Positions 35,256 to 46,570 of a stretch of 64,000 nucleotides of DNA are shown here, piece after piece (positions within the stretch are counted from its first letter, which is position 1; each line of letters begins with the position of its first letter). The DNA is from Manis javanica (Eukaryota > Chordata > Mammalia > Pholidota > Manidae). The notes below the pieces were generated by a model, which was given only the letters and a program-made list of their open reading frames with translations, was not told where the DNA came from and made no database searches. The translations under genes and the position numbers were made by a program. The stretch is from assembly GCF_040802235.1 (NCBI RefSeq), contig NC_133169.1, positions 47,499,034 through 47,563,033 on the forward strand. The letters are read 5' to 3'.

Positions 35256-36179
35256 TCAGTGACATAAGACCGTGCCAAGTGCCCCTTTCACCTCTGTGTT
35301 CCTCAAGCTGTAGGTCATGGGGTTTAGCATTGGGGTGATAACCCCGTAGAGCATGGCGATGAGTCTGTCCCTGTCTGGGGAGTGGTGACTTGAAGACGAA
35401 TATAGGTGAAGATGGCTGTGGCATAGAACAAACAGACCACCAGGAGGCGGGAGACACATGTGGAGAAGGCTTTGTGCTTCCCTTCCACTGACTGGATCTT
35501 TAGGATGGTGGATATGACAGAAACGTAAGAGATGAAGGCACCAATTCCCGAGACACCTCCTGCCACTAAAACAAGCATTTCTGCCATGTAGGTGGATGAG
35601 CAGGAGAGGGCCACCAGTGGGGGGTCGTCACAGTAGTACTGGTTAACCCGATTGGACTTGCAGAAAGACAGGCAGAAGGTGGACACTGTGTGGAGGAGGG
35701 AATGGAGAAACCCTGCTGCCAGCTGGGCACAGCGAACCTTTGTCATGATGAGGGTGTAATGGAGGGGGAAGCAGATGGCCACGTACCAGTCATAAGCCAT
35801 GGCAGCGAGAAGGAAGACCTCAGTCCCCGCCAGGGTCACCAGGAAATAAAGCTGCAAAGCACATCCCAGGAAGGAAATCTGTGATTCCCAGTCAGGAGGT
35901 TGTCCAGCATCTTGGGGATAGTAGCTGATGGGCAGAACATGTCTAAGAGGGACAGACTAGCCAGAAAGTAATACACGGTGTGTGCAGCTTCTTCTCCATC
36001 CAGATGGCCAAGAGAATGGCCCCGTTTCCCACCAAGGTGACCTGGTAGGTGATGGCAAAGACCACAAAGAGAGGATAGTGCACCTCGGGGAGGTCAGAGA
36101 GCCTCGTGAGGATAAAGTGAGTCACGGGGGTGAGATTGTAGCCATCCACCCCTCTCTCCACATGATACTCAGCTCCCAT
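35256..36179 (-). pseudogene. Olfactory receptor pseudogene, class II
   Basis: Begins MGAEYHVERGVDGYNLTPVT at 36179, then the TM1 stretch (PLFVVFAITYQVTLVGNGAI). The LHTP motif before TM2 is followed by a one-base deletion near 35977. A second one-base deletion is near 35880. The main piece 35857-35395 holds MAYDWYVAICFPLHY (DRY arginine replaced by Trp), the ECL2 region with FCKSNRVNQYYCDDPP, and the KAFSTC box. A third one-base deletion near 35395 precedes the TM7 stretch (LNPMTYSLRNTEVKGALG), ending at 35256. Two small in-frame losses (after LAAG, and near ISYVSV) are likely. Family not assigned. The first 7 codons and leader are repeated at 37635-37758. Confidence 0.85.
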
Positions 36180-36282
36180 TCTCCTTAAAATAAATATTTC
36201 AACGTGTCTAATTGTTCAAAGAAATTTGAGATCACAAAAATTAGGTGTGATGGAAGCTCTTGGCCATTGTAACTCCTTTAAT
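36159..36282. repeat. 124-bp exact direct repeat, copy 1 (OR start region)
   Basis: Covers the first seven codons and 5' leader of the olfactory receptor. It is identical base for base to 37635-37758, with both flanks differing immediately outside. Confidence 0.95.
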
Positions 36283-36727
36283 GTCTCTCTGGAGGGAAGG
36301 AAGGCAAAAACTGGGTTAGAGAAAAAAGCCAAGGGAACTATTGATTAGAAATTTATCAAGTCATTGTGTGTGGTTGATGATGAATATGTTACTTATATTT
36401 TAATTAAAGATTCCATTTATTAGACCTGTTGTTAAAAACATCTCCTGACTTCATGCTCTTGCTTGGAATACTCATCCTCAGTTCCTTACCATGAGGAAGC
36501 CCTCTGAGACTAGAGATGTTTAAAAATTCACCTCCTCATTAAAACCATTGTGGACCTTTCACTAGCATTTGAAGTTTCACAACTCAGTGATATAGCTGTT
36601 TTGGATTCTTGAAACTAATGGGAATTTACCTTATTTTGCTTTTATTATTTCAATGTTTACAATTTTATGCACTATCTCAATTCTAAGTATCTCAAAGGCA
36701 GTAGCTATATATTTTACAATGTATGTA
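36283..36727. other. Unique sequence between the two 124-bp copies
   Basis: No feature recognised. Confidence 0.4.
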
Positions 36728-36990
36728 ATTTTGGGGGGATATTGTTCATGTACAACATTGTATTGGTTTCAGATGTACAACAAACATAGTGACTCAGTAC
36801 TTACCCACATTCCCAGCGAGTCTTTCTATGGTCCATGTACACCCCGCTACCAACCACCGTATTACTGTGTTATTTTTTATAACCCTTTCTTTCACTTCCA
36901 TTCCTATGCCCAATTCATTTTATAATTTGAAGTCTGTACCTCTTTATCTGTCACCTTTTCAACCATCTTCACACCCCCATTTTACTTTAT
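36728..36990 (-). mobile_element. L1 3' end, antisense
   Basis: 'gttcatgtacaacattgtat', 'ggtttcagatgtacaacaaa' and a pyrimidine-rich 3' UTR typical of antisense L1 ends. Confidence 0.7.
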
Positions 36991-37254
36991 GTACAAAAAA
37001 ACAATGAAAACAAATACATGGTAAATTATTTTAATAAATTTTACCAATGAACATACAATAAAAGAATATTTTACTTTTTTGTATAGGTGCAGATGAATAA
37101 ATGGTGCATCTCCTGGTTAGACAAATTGTATCTGTTGTTAAGAATAAATATGGAAATGTTTTTTATAATAGAATCACAATAATTTAAGAATGAATTTTAA
37201 CAGGTGTTCTCCAGAATTAGTATAGCTTGATAAATTGATGCAGCATACAAAGTA

Positions 37255-37585
37255 TAAACTAAACAAGCTAGAAAATAGAAACAGACTCATAAACACAGAG
37301 AATAGACTGCTGGTTACCATGGACAGGGGCAAATGAAATAGGTGCATTAGATAAAGAATTACAAATTTCAATGTATTAAATAATTTAGTCACAGGGATGG
37401 AAGTAGAGCATAGGCAATAGAACTAATAATATTGTAATATATTTTTGGTGACATATAATCACTACACATTATGATGAGCATTTGGCAATGCATACAATTA
37501 TTGGATCACTTTGTTCATCTAAAACAAACATAATATTGTGTATCATCTATTTCAATAAAAATTTTTAAAGAATAAAGGACAAATA
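37255..37585 (+). mobile_element. L1 3' end, sense
   Basis: 'gactgctggttaccatgg', 'tagtcacagggatggaagta', 'taatattgtaatatattttt', 'ctatttcaataaaaattttt' match the last 300 bases of an old L1. Confidence 0.75.
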
Positions 37586-37634
37586 AAATGTTTGATAGTG
37601 CCTAAGTATGAAGAAAATTAGAAACAAATATATT

Positions 37635-37758
37635 CACATGATACTCAGCTCCCATTCTCCTTAAAATAAATATTTCAACGTGTCTAATTGTTCAAAGAAA
37701 TTTGAGATCACAAAAATTAGGTGTGATGGAAGCTCTTGGCCATTGTAACTCCTTTAAT
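37635..37758. repeat. 124-bp exact direct repeat, copy 2
   Basis: Identical to 36159-36282, offset 1,476 bases. Here it stands without the rest of the receptor, about 50 bases past an L1 3' end. Confidence 0.95.
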
Positions 37759-38300
37759 TTTTAAATTACATTTGTATGTATTTTAAGTCCTCATAATCAT
37801 TTTGAAAACTATTTAATAAAGAAACCTAGCTGAAGGTCTAAAAATCAGTACTTCTATGGGTGGTTCTGTCACATTGAAAACTACTTTTTTAAATATTGAA
37901 TGTGTATGACAGAGAGGGAGATGATTAGCTAATAAAATATAACCATCATTTCAGTGCTTCTGCCTCCACATTTATTTTGTCTACTAGAGATTACTGATGA
38001 TATATTGGCTCAGATAAAATATACAAATAATGCAAATTTATATATAATGATTTATTTTTACAAATGGAATAAAATTTTCTACCACCTTTCTTTAATGCAA
38101 TATTTCATTATTTCCTTCTTATCCGTCTTCTGATTTCTTTGTTTCTTTTTGTCCTTCCTTCCACCCATTTGTCTGTCTTTTGAAAACTACAGAAAACATT
38201 CAGTTGACAAATTTTTCTATTTTATTATTTCTCTTATGTTTCATTAAACTAATACTCTTGAATATCTTCCTGAGGGCTACTACCCTTAACTTTAATTGAA
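37759..38300. other. Intergenic, AT-rich
   Basis: Nothing recognised. Confidence 0.4.
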
Positions 38301-38560
38301 ATAAAGTTAATTGAAATATAGTTAACGTACATATTATACTGGTCTCAGTGTACAACATAGTGATTTGAGAATTATACACTTTGCTAAATGCTCACCATGA
38401 TAAATGTAGATATCTGTAGATAATATCATACAAATATTCCACAATATTATTGACTATATTCCCAGTGCTGTGCTTTCATCCCTGTGGCTTCTTTATTTTA
38501 TAATGGGAAGCCTGCACCTCTTTGACCCCTCCTCTCACTTAGGCCATCCTCCCGTCCCTC
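38301..38560 (-). mobile_element. L1 3' end, antisense, short
   Basis: 'gaaatatagttaacgtacat', 'ggtctcagtgtacaacatag', 'ttattgactatattcccagt' are the standard antisense L1 3' UTR. Confidence 0.75.
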
Positions 38561-41500
38561 TTCTCCATGTGATGTATATTTAAGCAAGAATCACTGATGT
38601 TACTTGGATTATTTTAGCTTTTATATTCGCAAACCACCCCGGGTCTGTATCATGCTTTGGAGGAAAAGACAATGTATTTTTGTGATATTAAAGTCATGAT
38701 ATTTAGGAAAGAAAATTACAACACAGACCAGAAAGTGTTTGGATATAATTCAATCAACAGATGTTTAGTGAGCAAATGAAAATGACTGAACAAAAACACC
38801 CACTTTCTCAAATATCAAGGTTCTGTAAAGCTGCACAATTTCAGTTCTCTACATCTTTACACACTCACTTTTTTTGGTTTCATTAATCTACAACTACATG
38901 AAGGACATTATGTTTACTAGGCTCCCCCCTTCACCAAGTCCTCCCCACATACCCCTTCACAGTCACTGTCCACAGAGTCACTGTTTGCCTTCTCTGTGCT
39001 TCACTGTTCTCCCTGTGATCTCCCACACCATGAGTACTAAACATAATACCCCTCAAACCCCTTCTCCCTCCCTCCCCACCCATCCTACCACACCCCTCCC
39101 CTTTGATAACCACTAGACCCTTCTTGGAGTCTCTGAGTCTGCTGCTATTTTGTTCCTTCAGTTTTGTTTCATTGTTATACTCCACAAATGAGGGAAATCA
39201 CTTGGCACTTGTCTTTCTCTGCCTGGCTTATTCCACTGAGAATATTGTCCTCAAGCTCCATCCATGTTGTTGCAAATGGTAGGATTTGTTTCTTTCTTAT
39301 GGCTGAATAGTATTCCATTGTGTGTATGTACCACATCTTCTTTATTTATTCATCTACTGATGAACACAAGTTGCTTCCATATCTTGGCTACTGTAAAAAG
39401 TGCTGAAATAAACATAGGGGTGCATATGTTTTTTTGAATCTGAGAAGTTGTATTCTTTGGGTTAATTCCAAGGAGTGGGATTTCTGAGTCAAATGGTATT
39501 TCTATTTTTAGTTCTTTTAGGAACCTCCATATTGCTTTCCACAATGATTGAATTAGTTGACATTCCTACCAGCAGTATAGGAGGGTTCCCCTTTCTTCGA
39601 ATCCTTGTCAGCATTTGTTGTTCTTAGTCTTTTTGATTCTGGCCATCCTTACAGATGTGAGGTGATATCTCATTGGGGCTTTAATTTGCATTTCTCTGAT
39701 GATTAGTGATGTGGAGCATCTTTTCATGTGCTTTTGGCCATCTGAATTTCTTCTTTGGAGAACTGTCTCTTCATATCTCTGCCCATTTTTTAATTGGGTT
39801 ATTTGCTTTGCTTTTTGGGTGTTGAGGTGTGTAAGTTCTTTATATATTTTGGATATTAACCCCTTGTTGGATATGTCATTTACAAGTATATTCTGCCTTA
39901 CTGTAGAATGGCTTTTTGCCTGTTGATGGTGTCCTTTGCCGTACAGAAGCTTTTTAGTTTGATGTATTCCCATAAGTTCATTTTTTGCTTTTGTTTCCCT
40001 TGCTCAAGGAGATGCATTCAGGAAGAAGTTGCTCATGATTATATTCAGGAGATTTTTGCCTGTTTTCTTCTAAGAGTTTTATGGTTTCATGACTTACATT
40101 CAGGTTTTTGATCCATTTTGAGTTTACTTTGTGTATGGGGTTAAGCAATGATCCAGTTTCATTCTCTTGCATGTAGCTGTCCAGTTTTGCCAACACCAAC
40201 TGTTGAAGAGGCTGTCATCTCCCCATTGTATATCCATGGTTCCTTTATCCTATATTAATTGAGCACATATGCTTGGGTTAATATCTGGACTCTATTCTGT
40301 TCCACTGGTCTATGGGTCTGTTCTTTTGCCAATAACAAATTGTCTTGATTACTGTGGCTTTGTAGTAGAGCTTGAAGTCAGGGGGCATAATTTCCCCTCC
40401 TTTATTCTTCCTTCTCATGATTGCTTTGTCTATTCGGGGTCTTTTGTGGTTGCATATGAATTTTAGAACTATTTGCTTTAGTTTGTTGAAGAATGCTGTT
40501 GGTATTTCAATAGGGATTGCACTGAATCTGTAGATTGCTTTGGGCAGGATGGCAACTTTGACAGTATTAATTCTTCCTATCTATGAGCACAGGATGTGAA
40601 CCATTTATTGGTATCTTCTTTAATTTCTCTCATGAGTGTCTTACAGTTTTCAGGGTATAGGTCTTTCACTTCCTTTGTTAAGTTTATTCCTCTGTATTTT
40701 ATTCTTTTTGATGCAATTGTGAATGGAATTGTTTTCCTGATACCTCTTTCTGCTAGTTCATCATTAGTATATGGGAGTGCAACAGATTTCTGTGTGTTAA
40801 TTTTGTATCCTGCAACATTGCTGAATTCAGATATTTGATTTAGTAGTTTTGGGGTGGATTCTTTAGGGTTTTTTGTGGTATGTGATCTATTCTTGAAAAT
40901 GTTTTATGTTCAGTTGAGAAGAATGTGTGCCCTGTTGCTTTTGGGTGGAGTGTTCTGTAGATGTCTGTTAGGTCCATCTGTTGTAATGTGTTGTTCAGTG
41001 CCTCTGTCTCCTTACTTATTTTCTGTCTGGTTGATCTGTCCTTTGGAGAGAGTGATGTGTTGAAGTCTCCTAAAATGAATGCATCACAATCTATTTCCCT
41101 CTTTAATTATGTTAGTACTTGTTTCACATTTTTGAGTGCTTCTTTGTTAAGTACACAGATATTTATAATGGTTATATCCTCTTGTTGGACTGACCCCTTT
41201 ATCATTATCTAATGTTTTCTTTGTCTTGTTACTTTGTTTCCTGAAGTCTATTTTGTTGAATACAAGTACTGCAATGCCTGCTTTTTTTTCCATTAGTTGC
41301 ATAAAATATCTTTTTCCATAACTTCAGTTTTAGTCTGTGTATGTCTTTGGGTTTGAACTGAGTCTCTTGTAGGCATTATATAGGTGGGTCTTATTTTTTG
41401 TCCCAAAAGACTCTATGTCTTTTGATTGAAGCCTTCAGACCATTTACATTTAGGGTGATTATCAATACGTATGTACTTATTGCCATTGCAGGCTTTAGAT

Positions 41501-41767
41501 TTGTGGTTACCAAAGGTTCAAGGGTAACTTTCTTTCTATCTCATAGTCTAACTTAACTCATGTAATGCTATTACAAACACAATCTAAATGTTATTTTTTC
41601 CCCCTCCTTTTCTTCCTCCTCCAGATTTAGTATATTAGGTGTCATAATCTGTACTCTTTGTCTATCCCTTGTCTGACTTTGGGGTAGTTGATTTAATTTT
41701 GCATTTGTTTAGTAATTAATTGTTCCACTTTCTTTACTATGGTTTTGTTTGTTCTTGTAACAGCTAT

Positions 41768-42178
41768 TTAGCCGTAGGAACAATGTGGAGACAGTTTGTG
41801 GAAGAAGGTAAATTCTCTCAATTTTTGCTTATGTGGAAATTGTTTAATCCCTTCTTCAAATTTAAATGATAATCTTTCTGAGTAGAGTACTGTTGGTTCA
41901 AGACCCTTCTGTTTCATTACATTAAATATATCCTGCCGCTCCCTTCTGGCCTGTAACATTTTTGTTGAGAAGTCTGATGATAACCTGATGGGTTTACCTT
42001 TGTATGTGATCCTTTTTCTCTCTCTGGCTGCTTTTAATATTCTGTCCCCATCCTTGATCTTTGCCATTTCAAATATTGTATGTCCTGGTGTTATCTTCCT
42101 TGGGTCCTTTTTGTTGGGAGATCTGTGCTCTTCCATGGCCTGTGTGACTTTCCTTCCCCAGATTTGGGACATTTTCAA
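41768..42178 (-). pseudogene. L1 ORF1 C-terminal part
   Basis: An open stretch of 136 codons encoding the L1 ORF1p RNA-binding C-terminal domain: ILKAARERKRITYKGKPIRL, then SSDFSTKMLQARRERQDIFN, LSFKFEEGIKQFPHKQKLRE. ORF1p is the trimeric RNA chaperone of the L1 particle. The upstream coiled-coil part is not in one continuous frame here, so this is a fragment of a broken ORF1. Confidence 0.85.
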
Positions 42179-42559
42179 TGATTATTTCTTCAGAGACCCT
42201 CTTTATCCCTTTTCCTCTCTCTTCTGCTGTTATCTTTATAATGTGAATATTGTTCCTTTTGGATTGGTTACATGGCTCTCTTAATATTCTTTCATTTCTA
42301 GGGATCAGTTTTTCTCTCTCTGCCTCAGCTTCTCTGTGTTCCTGTTCTGTTATTTGTATTCCATTGAGTCTCCTGTCACTCTTCTAATCTGCTTTTAAAT
42401 CCTTCCATTGTATCGTTCAGTTCAGCTATTGTATTTTTCAAAGTCTCTACATCTGTCTTGAATTGTCCCTGAGATCTTGAATATGTTTTTGTAGCTCTGT
42501 GAGTTCATGATTTTTACTTTGAAATCTTTATTGAGAAGATGGTTATCTTGGTTTCACTC

Positions 42560-43590
42560 TCCTCTCTGGTGTTTTAGGGATTTTGGATTGAGCCAGGTTC
42601 TTTTGACATTTCTTCCCTACTTGAATCCTATGAAATGATAACTTTGTGTAATTCACTCCCACTAGTGACCAGGATCTTTACTCTCTGGGGTGTTCACATT
42701 GGTTGCAGGTATGTGGCACTGGTGCCTGCCAGGATGATGGAGCTCTTTCCTGATTCATGGCCACAGTGTCTGCCTGAACTGCGAGGGCCAGTTAGTCAAG
42801 CATGCAGGGAGCAGCCTCTGCATAACACCCCTTTAGCCACTGTATTGGGTGCTGCCCTCCTGCTGATGTGGTGCCATGGAGGGTGTAACAGCTTTGTGAG
42901 CAGGTTCTGGCCAGGAGGAAGGAGTGTCTGGCTGCTTGTGATGGTGGGGGTGCCTCAAGGCTGCATTGTCAGCCAGGGGGATGGAGCTCCTGAAACTCCT
43001 GAAAGTTCCCATCCTGATGGGCTGAGTGTGTTGGTACAATTTTGTCTACTTATCCTTCCTCCTTAGCAGCAAGCTCTGTGTAATCCTTGCCCCTTTAGCA
43101 GCCCTCTCACTGTTGGAAAGTCTTTCAATGCGTCTGCGTTTGTTTTGTCCTGTAGTGGCTGCTTTTGGGTACTTGTTCTATATAAGTGGCTGGAATCTCA
43201 GTCTGCCCAAGTGTTCCACCTGTCCCTGCTTTCCAACCCCTTTAATTTCCAGAGCACCATGCAATATGGGTTCGTGGTCCTAGAGTAGATCTTCAGGGCT
43301 GGGTATTTAGCAGTCCTGGGCTTCTACTTCTTCCCTCCTCCGTTTCTGTTCCTCCTGCCTGTGTGCTGGGTTTGGGGAGAGGGCTTCGGTTCTGCCCAGT
43401 TGTTGCTTTGCTACTTTACCCTTTTCCGTGAGGTATTCTGCTTTCCCCAGATGCAATGTCTGTTGGTGTTTCCTTCTGGTCACTCTTTCAAGATTAGTTG
43501 TATTTGCTGTGTTTTCATGTTATATGTGGTTTTGGAGATTATTTCTACTTCACTTCTCATGCTACCATCTTTCCTGCTCTCCTGAAGGAT
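42560..43590 (-). promoter_or_regulatory. L1 5' UTR with internal promoter (relic)
   Basis: Homologous to 62676-63650 on the plus strand; shared blocks include 'gggaactttcaggagtttca' against 'gggaactttcagaagctcca' and 'ctggctgacaatgcag' against 'ctggctggcaatgcag'. The open frames in this stretch come from that 5' UTR. Confidence 0.75.
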
Positions 43591-43654
43591 ATTGTTTTTA
43601 TAACCACTGAATACCATTATCATATCAAAGAAATTTAATAATATCATCTATTTT

Positions 43655-44240
43655 TATATTTAAATTTTCCCAGTTGTCCTAATAATTTTTTTGTAGAGGA
43701 TTTTTTTTTTTGGTCCAAAAGCCAAGAAAATAATCATGCATTACATTTGCTTGTCATTTCCTTAGTCCCCTTTAATCTAAAACAGTTTTTGCTACCTCTT
43801 CTTAAAAAAATTCAAGAGTCCAGTTCTGTACCATGTCTCATTTTCTGGATTTGTGTGATTATTTCCTTATCATTGGATTCAAGTTAAATGCCATTACCAG
43901 TTTTGGTAATGGCATTGTATAGATGATGTTCCTTCCCATTTTGTCATATCAGAGGGCTCATAGTGCCATTTGCCATATTGTTGGTGATGCCAACCACGTC
44001 TGATTACTTGGTTAAGGTGATAGGTAATCTATATGATGATACTCTATATTTTGACTCTAATAATTTATCCTTGCCCCCTTTTACTTGGAATCCTTGCCTG
44101 AATTAGTGAATATATTATCTGTTATTATCATTATTTTTAATGCTCAAATTTTCTCAAATTTGGCTAATTGAAATTTCTTTAGTGCCCTGACCACTCCGTG
44201 TTTGAATACTTCCTTGCTCTTTATTACACACAATTATAGT
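43655..44240 (-). repeat. Possible old L1 fragment, antisense
   Basis: 'cccagttgtcctaataattt' and 'ttccttagtcccctttaatc' resemble a widespread old LINE fragment that I remember but cannot name exactly. No coding content. Confidence 0.35.
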
Positions 44241-44405
44241 TCACCTTGTGCTTCTCCCCAGTCCTGTACTCAGCTTTTTCTCCAAGGATCACTGTTTCCT
44301 GTTATTGAGAAATAATATACTTAGGAAGGAAGTTTATTTATACTGGAGAGTCATAACTTCTAGATTTTTTCAATGGACAGATTTTGGAAACCATCGTCAG
44401 TCACT

Positions 44406-44496
44406 CCATACATCCATCTATCCATCCTTCTTCCATCCATCCATCCATCCATCCATCCATCCATCCATCCATCCATCCACCCATCCATCCATCCAC
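44406..44496. repeat. (CCAT)n microsatellite
   Basis: About 90 bases of CCAT/ATCC units, nearly perfect from 44431. The open frame of repeated Pro-Ser-Ile-His across it is a repeat artefact. Confidence 0.95.
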
Positions 44497-44719
44497 AGAG
44501 TTCATACTGATATTTTGTTATTTTTAAAAAATTGGTATATTTGAAGCTTTATTTACTGTATAGAAGAAAATTAGAATACCACTTTAGGTCTTTAAAAATA
44601 TTCTAATAGTGGAAAAAATTAAAGTAGCTGGAGGTAAATAACAACTTTTCTTGGTGACTCAGGTATATAAGTTTGTTATTTAGTGAGCACTTATCTCTGT
44701 TGTTAATGTAATTTTGGGG

Positions 44720-44845
44720 AAATGCCGTGACAACATTGAGTCAAAAAAGCTGCCTGTCAGTGAAGAGGAGCAGATTTACCCTTGGGACACATGTGCAGCT
44801 GTTCATGACGTGAGGCTTTCATTATTACAGCATTATTTTAAGGAT
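44720..44845 (+). pseudogene. UBR3: UBR3-like exon 1 of 5
   Basis: Codons read KCRDNIESKKLPVSEEEQIY then PWDTCAAVHDVRLSLLQHYF KD, ending in phase 0 at 'aaggat|gtaagt'. The 3' end is firm. The 5' end is not: the expected acceptor reads 'attttggg' with no AG, and the nearest AG upstream is at 44686-44687. Confidence 0.75.
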
Positions 44846-45765
44846 GTAAGTACTCTTTTTTTCACATGTATTTTTTTCTGAAAAATTGATGGTTATTTCT
44901 CTCCAGAGTGTTATTCTATATTTTTTCTTATACAAAATATTCTAATTTGGAACCTAGATGTTTGTTAGAAAAAACTTAATGTGTGGATTGTAAGGAAATA
45001 GAAATCTTTAAAAAGTAAAAGAAATGGATTGTAAACAATAAATGAAAATTTCAGTTTATAGGTGTTATACCTTTGTTTTAAATGTTATTTATTATGAGGC
45101 ATACAAATTCAGTTCAATGGAATGTAAATATTTACAAAAGCTTTTGATATACAAATATTTTATGAAGATTTTTGCCTTCTTTCACTTTTATTTAAAGATA
45201 CATAGTATACTGTCATTATGATACTTCTAAAATGTAAAGTAGGGTCAGATTTAATTCATGCCTTTCTGGTTTCCTGTGAACTTGTTTTTTTTTTCCAGCC
45301 CTTTGCACCTAGGGGCTCTAGCATTCAGGCATCCTAAACCTCGGAAGATCAACTTTATTTATTTAGTAGCAATAGCATTGTTAACTTCTTTGTAAAATTT
45401 CCATACCACTTCTAGTGTTTCCTGAGTAGATTATTAAATGAAGTGTTCTTTCATCTGGTTTTTTTTTGAACTACTGTGTTTTGAATTAAGTAAACATACA
45501 ATAATAATTTAAAATGCTTAAAATACAAAGTGCAACATTATTTTTGGTTAGCTAATGAGATTCGTGCTCATAATACACTAGATTAATTAAAAGAAAGTAG
45601 TAGTACAGGTGGAAGAAAGATTACTTAATCAGATAACCAGTAATTGGCCTAGTGATGCTAACAGTCAGAGTAGTACAGTTCAGTTAGGTGGACAGAGGAG
45701 AAAAATTTTGGTGGATTCTTGAGGAGATGATGTCTCTAGTTACAGAGGTGTCGTATAGATTATAA
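44846..45765. other. Intron of the UBR3 copy, left part
   Basis: AT-rich intronic sequence without a recognised repeat. Confidence 0.5.
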
Positions 45766-45965
45766 AGAGTCCCAGATCAGAAAAAGTGGGTTGTCATTCT
45801 GATTCTTCGATATCTTAGCAATATGAGCTTGGCTATATAAACACTCAAAGGCTCAATTTCCTTATCTGTAAAATAGGGCATATAGTGGTCTTTGATGCAG
45901 TAACCCACCAGGTTAGAAATTTCTTTAGATCACTTTATACATAATAAAGGTCAGTGTAAATGTAA
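45766..45965 (+). repeat. MIR SINE, sense
   Basis: 'agtcccagatcagaaaaagt' leader, then the MIR core-to-tail order: 'cttagcaatatgagcttggc', 'caatttccttatctgtaaaa'. Confidence 0.65.
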
Positions 45966-46124
45966 AGTGTTGTTTTTAATATTCAAGGTAGCCCATTTAG
46001 GAGGGCTCAGGTTAGGCTTTATAATGCAGTTTGGGTTAGGTAATGAGGATTATGCTTCCACGTATTTTCAGAAGCTTTTAAATGAAATTTTCATTATTTT
46101 GAAAAAGGATGTCTTTCATACATT

Positions 46125-46570
46125 TGTTGCAGGTTGAGTTCATTCTCCTGAGTCCTTGTCCCCACTTGCAGTAAGAATTGAAATGTGGAGACACAGTAGC
46201 AAAGCAGAGGGCACGTTTTATTTGAATATACTCCAAGGGAGGAGTGGGCCAGAGTCAAGGTAAATGAAGGCCTTGATTTGTTAGGTGGGAGGCTTGTCTA
46301 TTGAATTCTGGTTAGGAGGTACCTGTTTGACTGGCAAGGTGGGATTATTTGATTTATAGGTCCTTGTATACAGTCACCCCTCTCAGAGAGCATTTTTAGT
46401 CTATTGTGATCTGGTTGGGGAGGGGAGGAAGTTATCTCCCTGCAAAACCTTTGCTGCCTCCACATGGGAACCCCCCCCCTCCGGGCAGAGTTTGGGTGGC
46501 TTCTTCTTTGAACCTTATCTTCCCCTTTTCTGGCTGCTTGTGTCTGTCTTTCCACCTAACATTCCTAACA
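46125..46570 (-). mobile_element. Solo LTR, antisense, in the UBR3-copy intron
   Basis: On the minus strand it begins TGTTAGGAATGTTAGG (46570) and ends CCTGCAACA (46125), giving TG...CA termini. A polyadenylation signal AATAAA lies at 46222-46217 and a U5-like 'gcaagtggggacaagg' region follows. Length 446 bp. Flanks (acatt left, ctttt right) do not form a clear 4-6 bp duplication. No retroviral genes. A non-human-style ERV family, not named. Confidence 0.6.

Larger units (their letters stand above)
38868..43590 (-). mobile_element. Nearly full-length LINE-1, antisense, RT core deleted
   Basis: The layout on the minus strand, right to left, is: 5' UTR (43590 to about 42560); ORF1 (about 42560-41768); ORF2 start with endonuclease (about 41480 to about 40880); late RT and C-terminal section (about 40870-39250); 3' UTR and a short A-rich end (to 38868). 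The 5' end reads 'aaagatggtagcatgagaag', closely related to the 5' end at 62.68 kb. At about 40872-40880 the late-RT text jumps straight into endonuclease-end text, so the early and catalytic RT, including the Phe-Ala-Asp-Asp core, is missing. The ORFs are also broken by stops. It could not move by itself. Confidence 0.85.

Noticed and set aside
44406-44496. CRISPR-like array
   Set aside because: Four-base microsatellite with no spacers; the genome is mammalian.
44248-44544. Pro-Ser-Ile-His repeat protein
   Set aside because: Produced by the (CCAT)n microsatellite.
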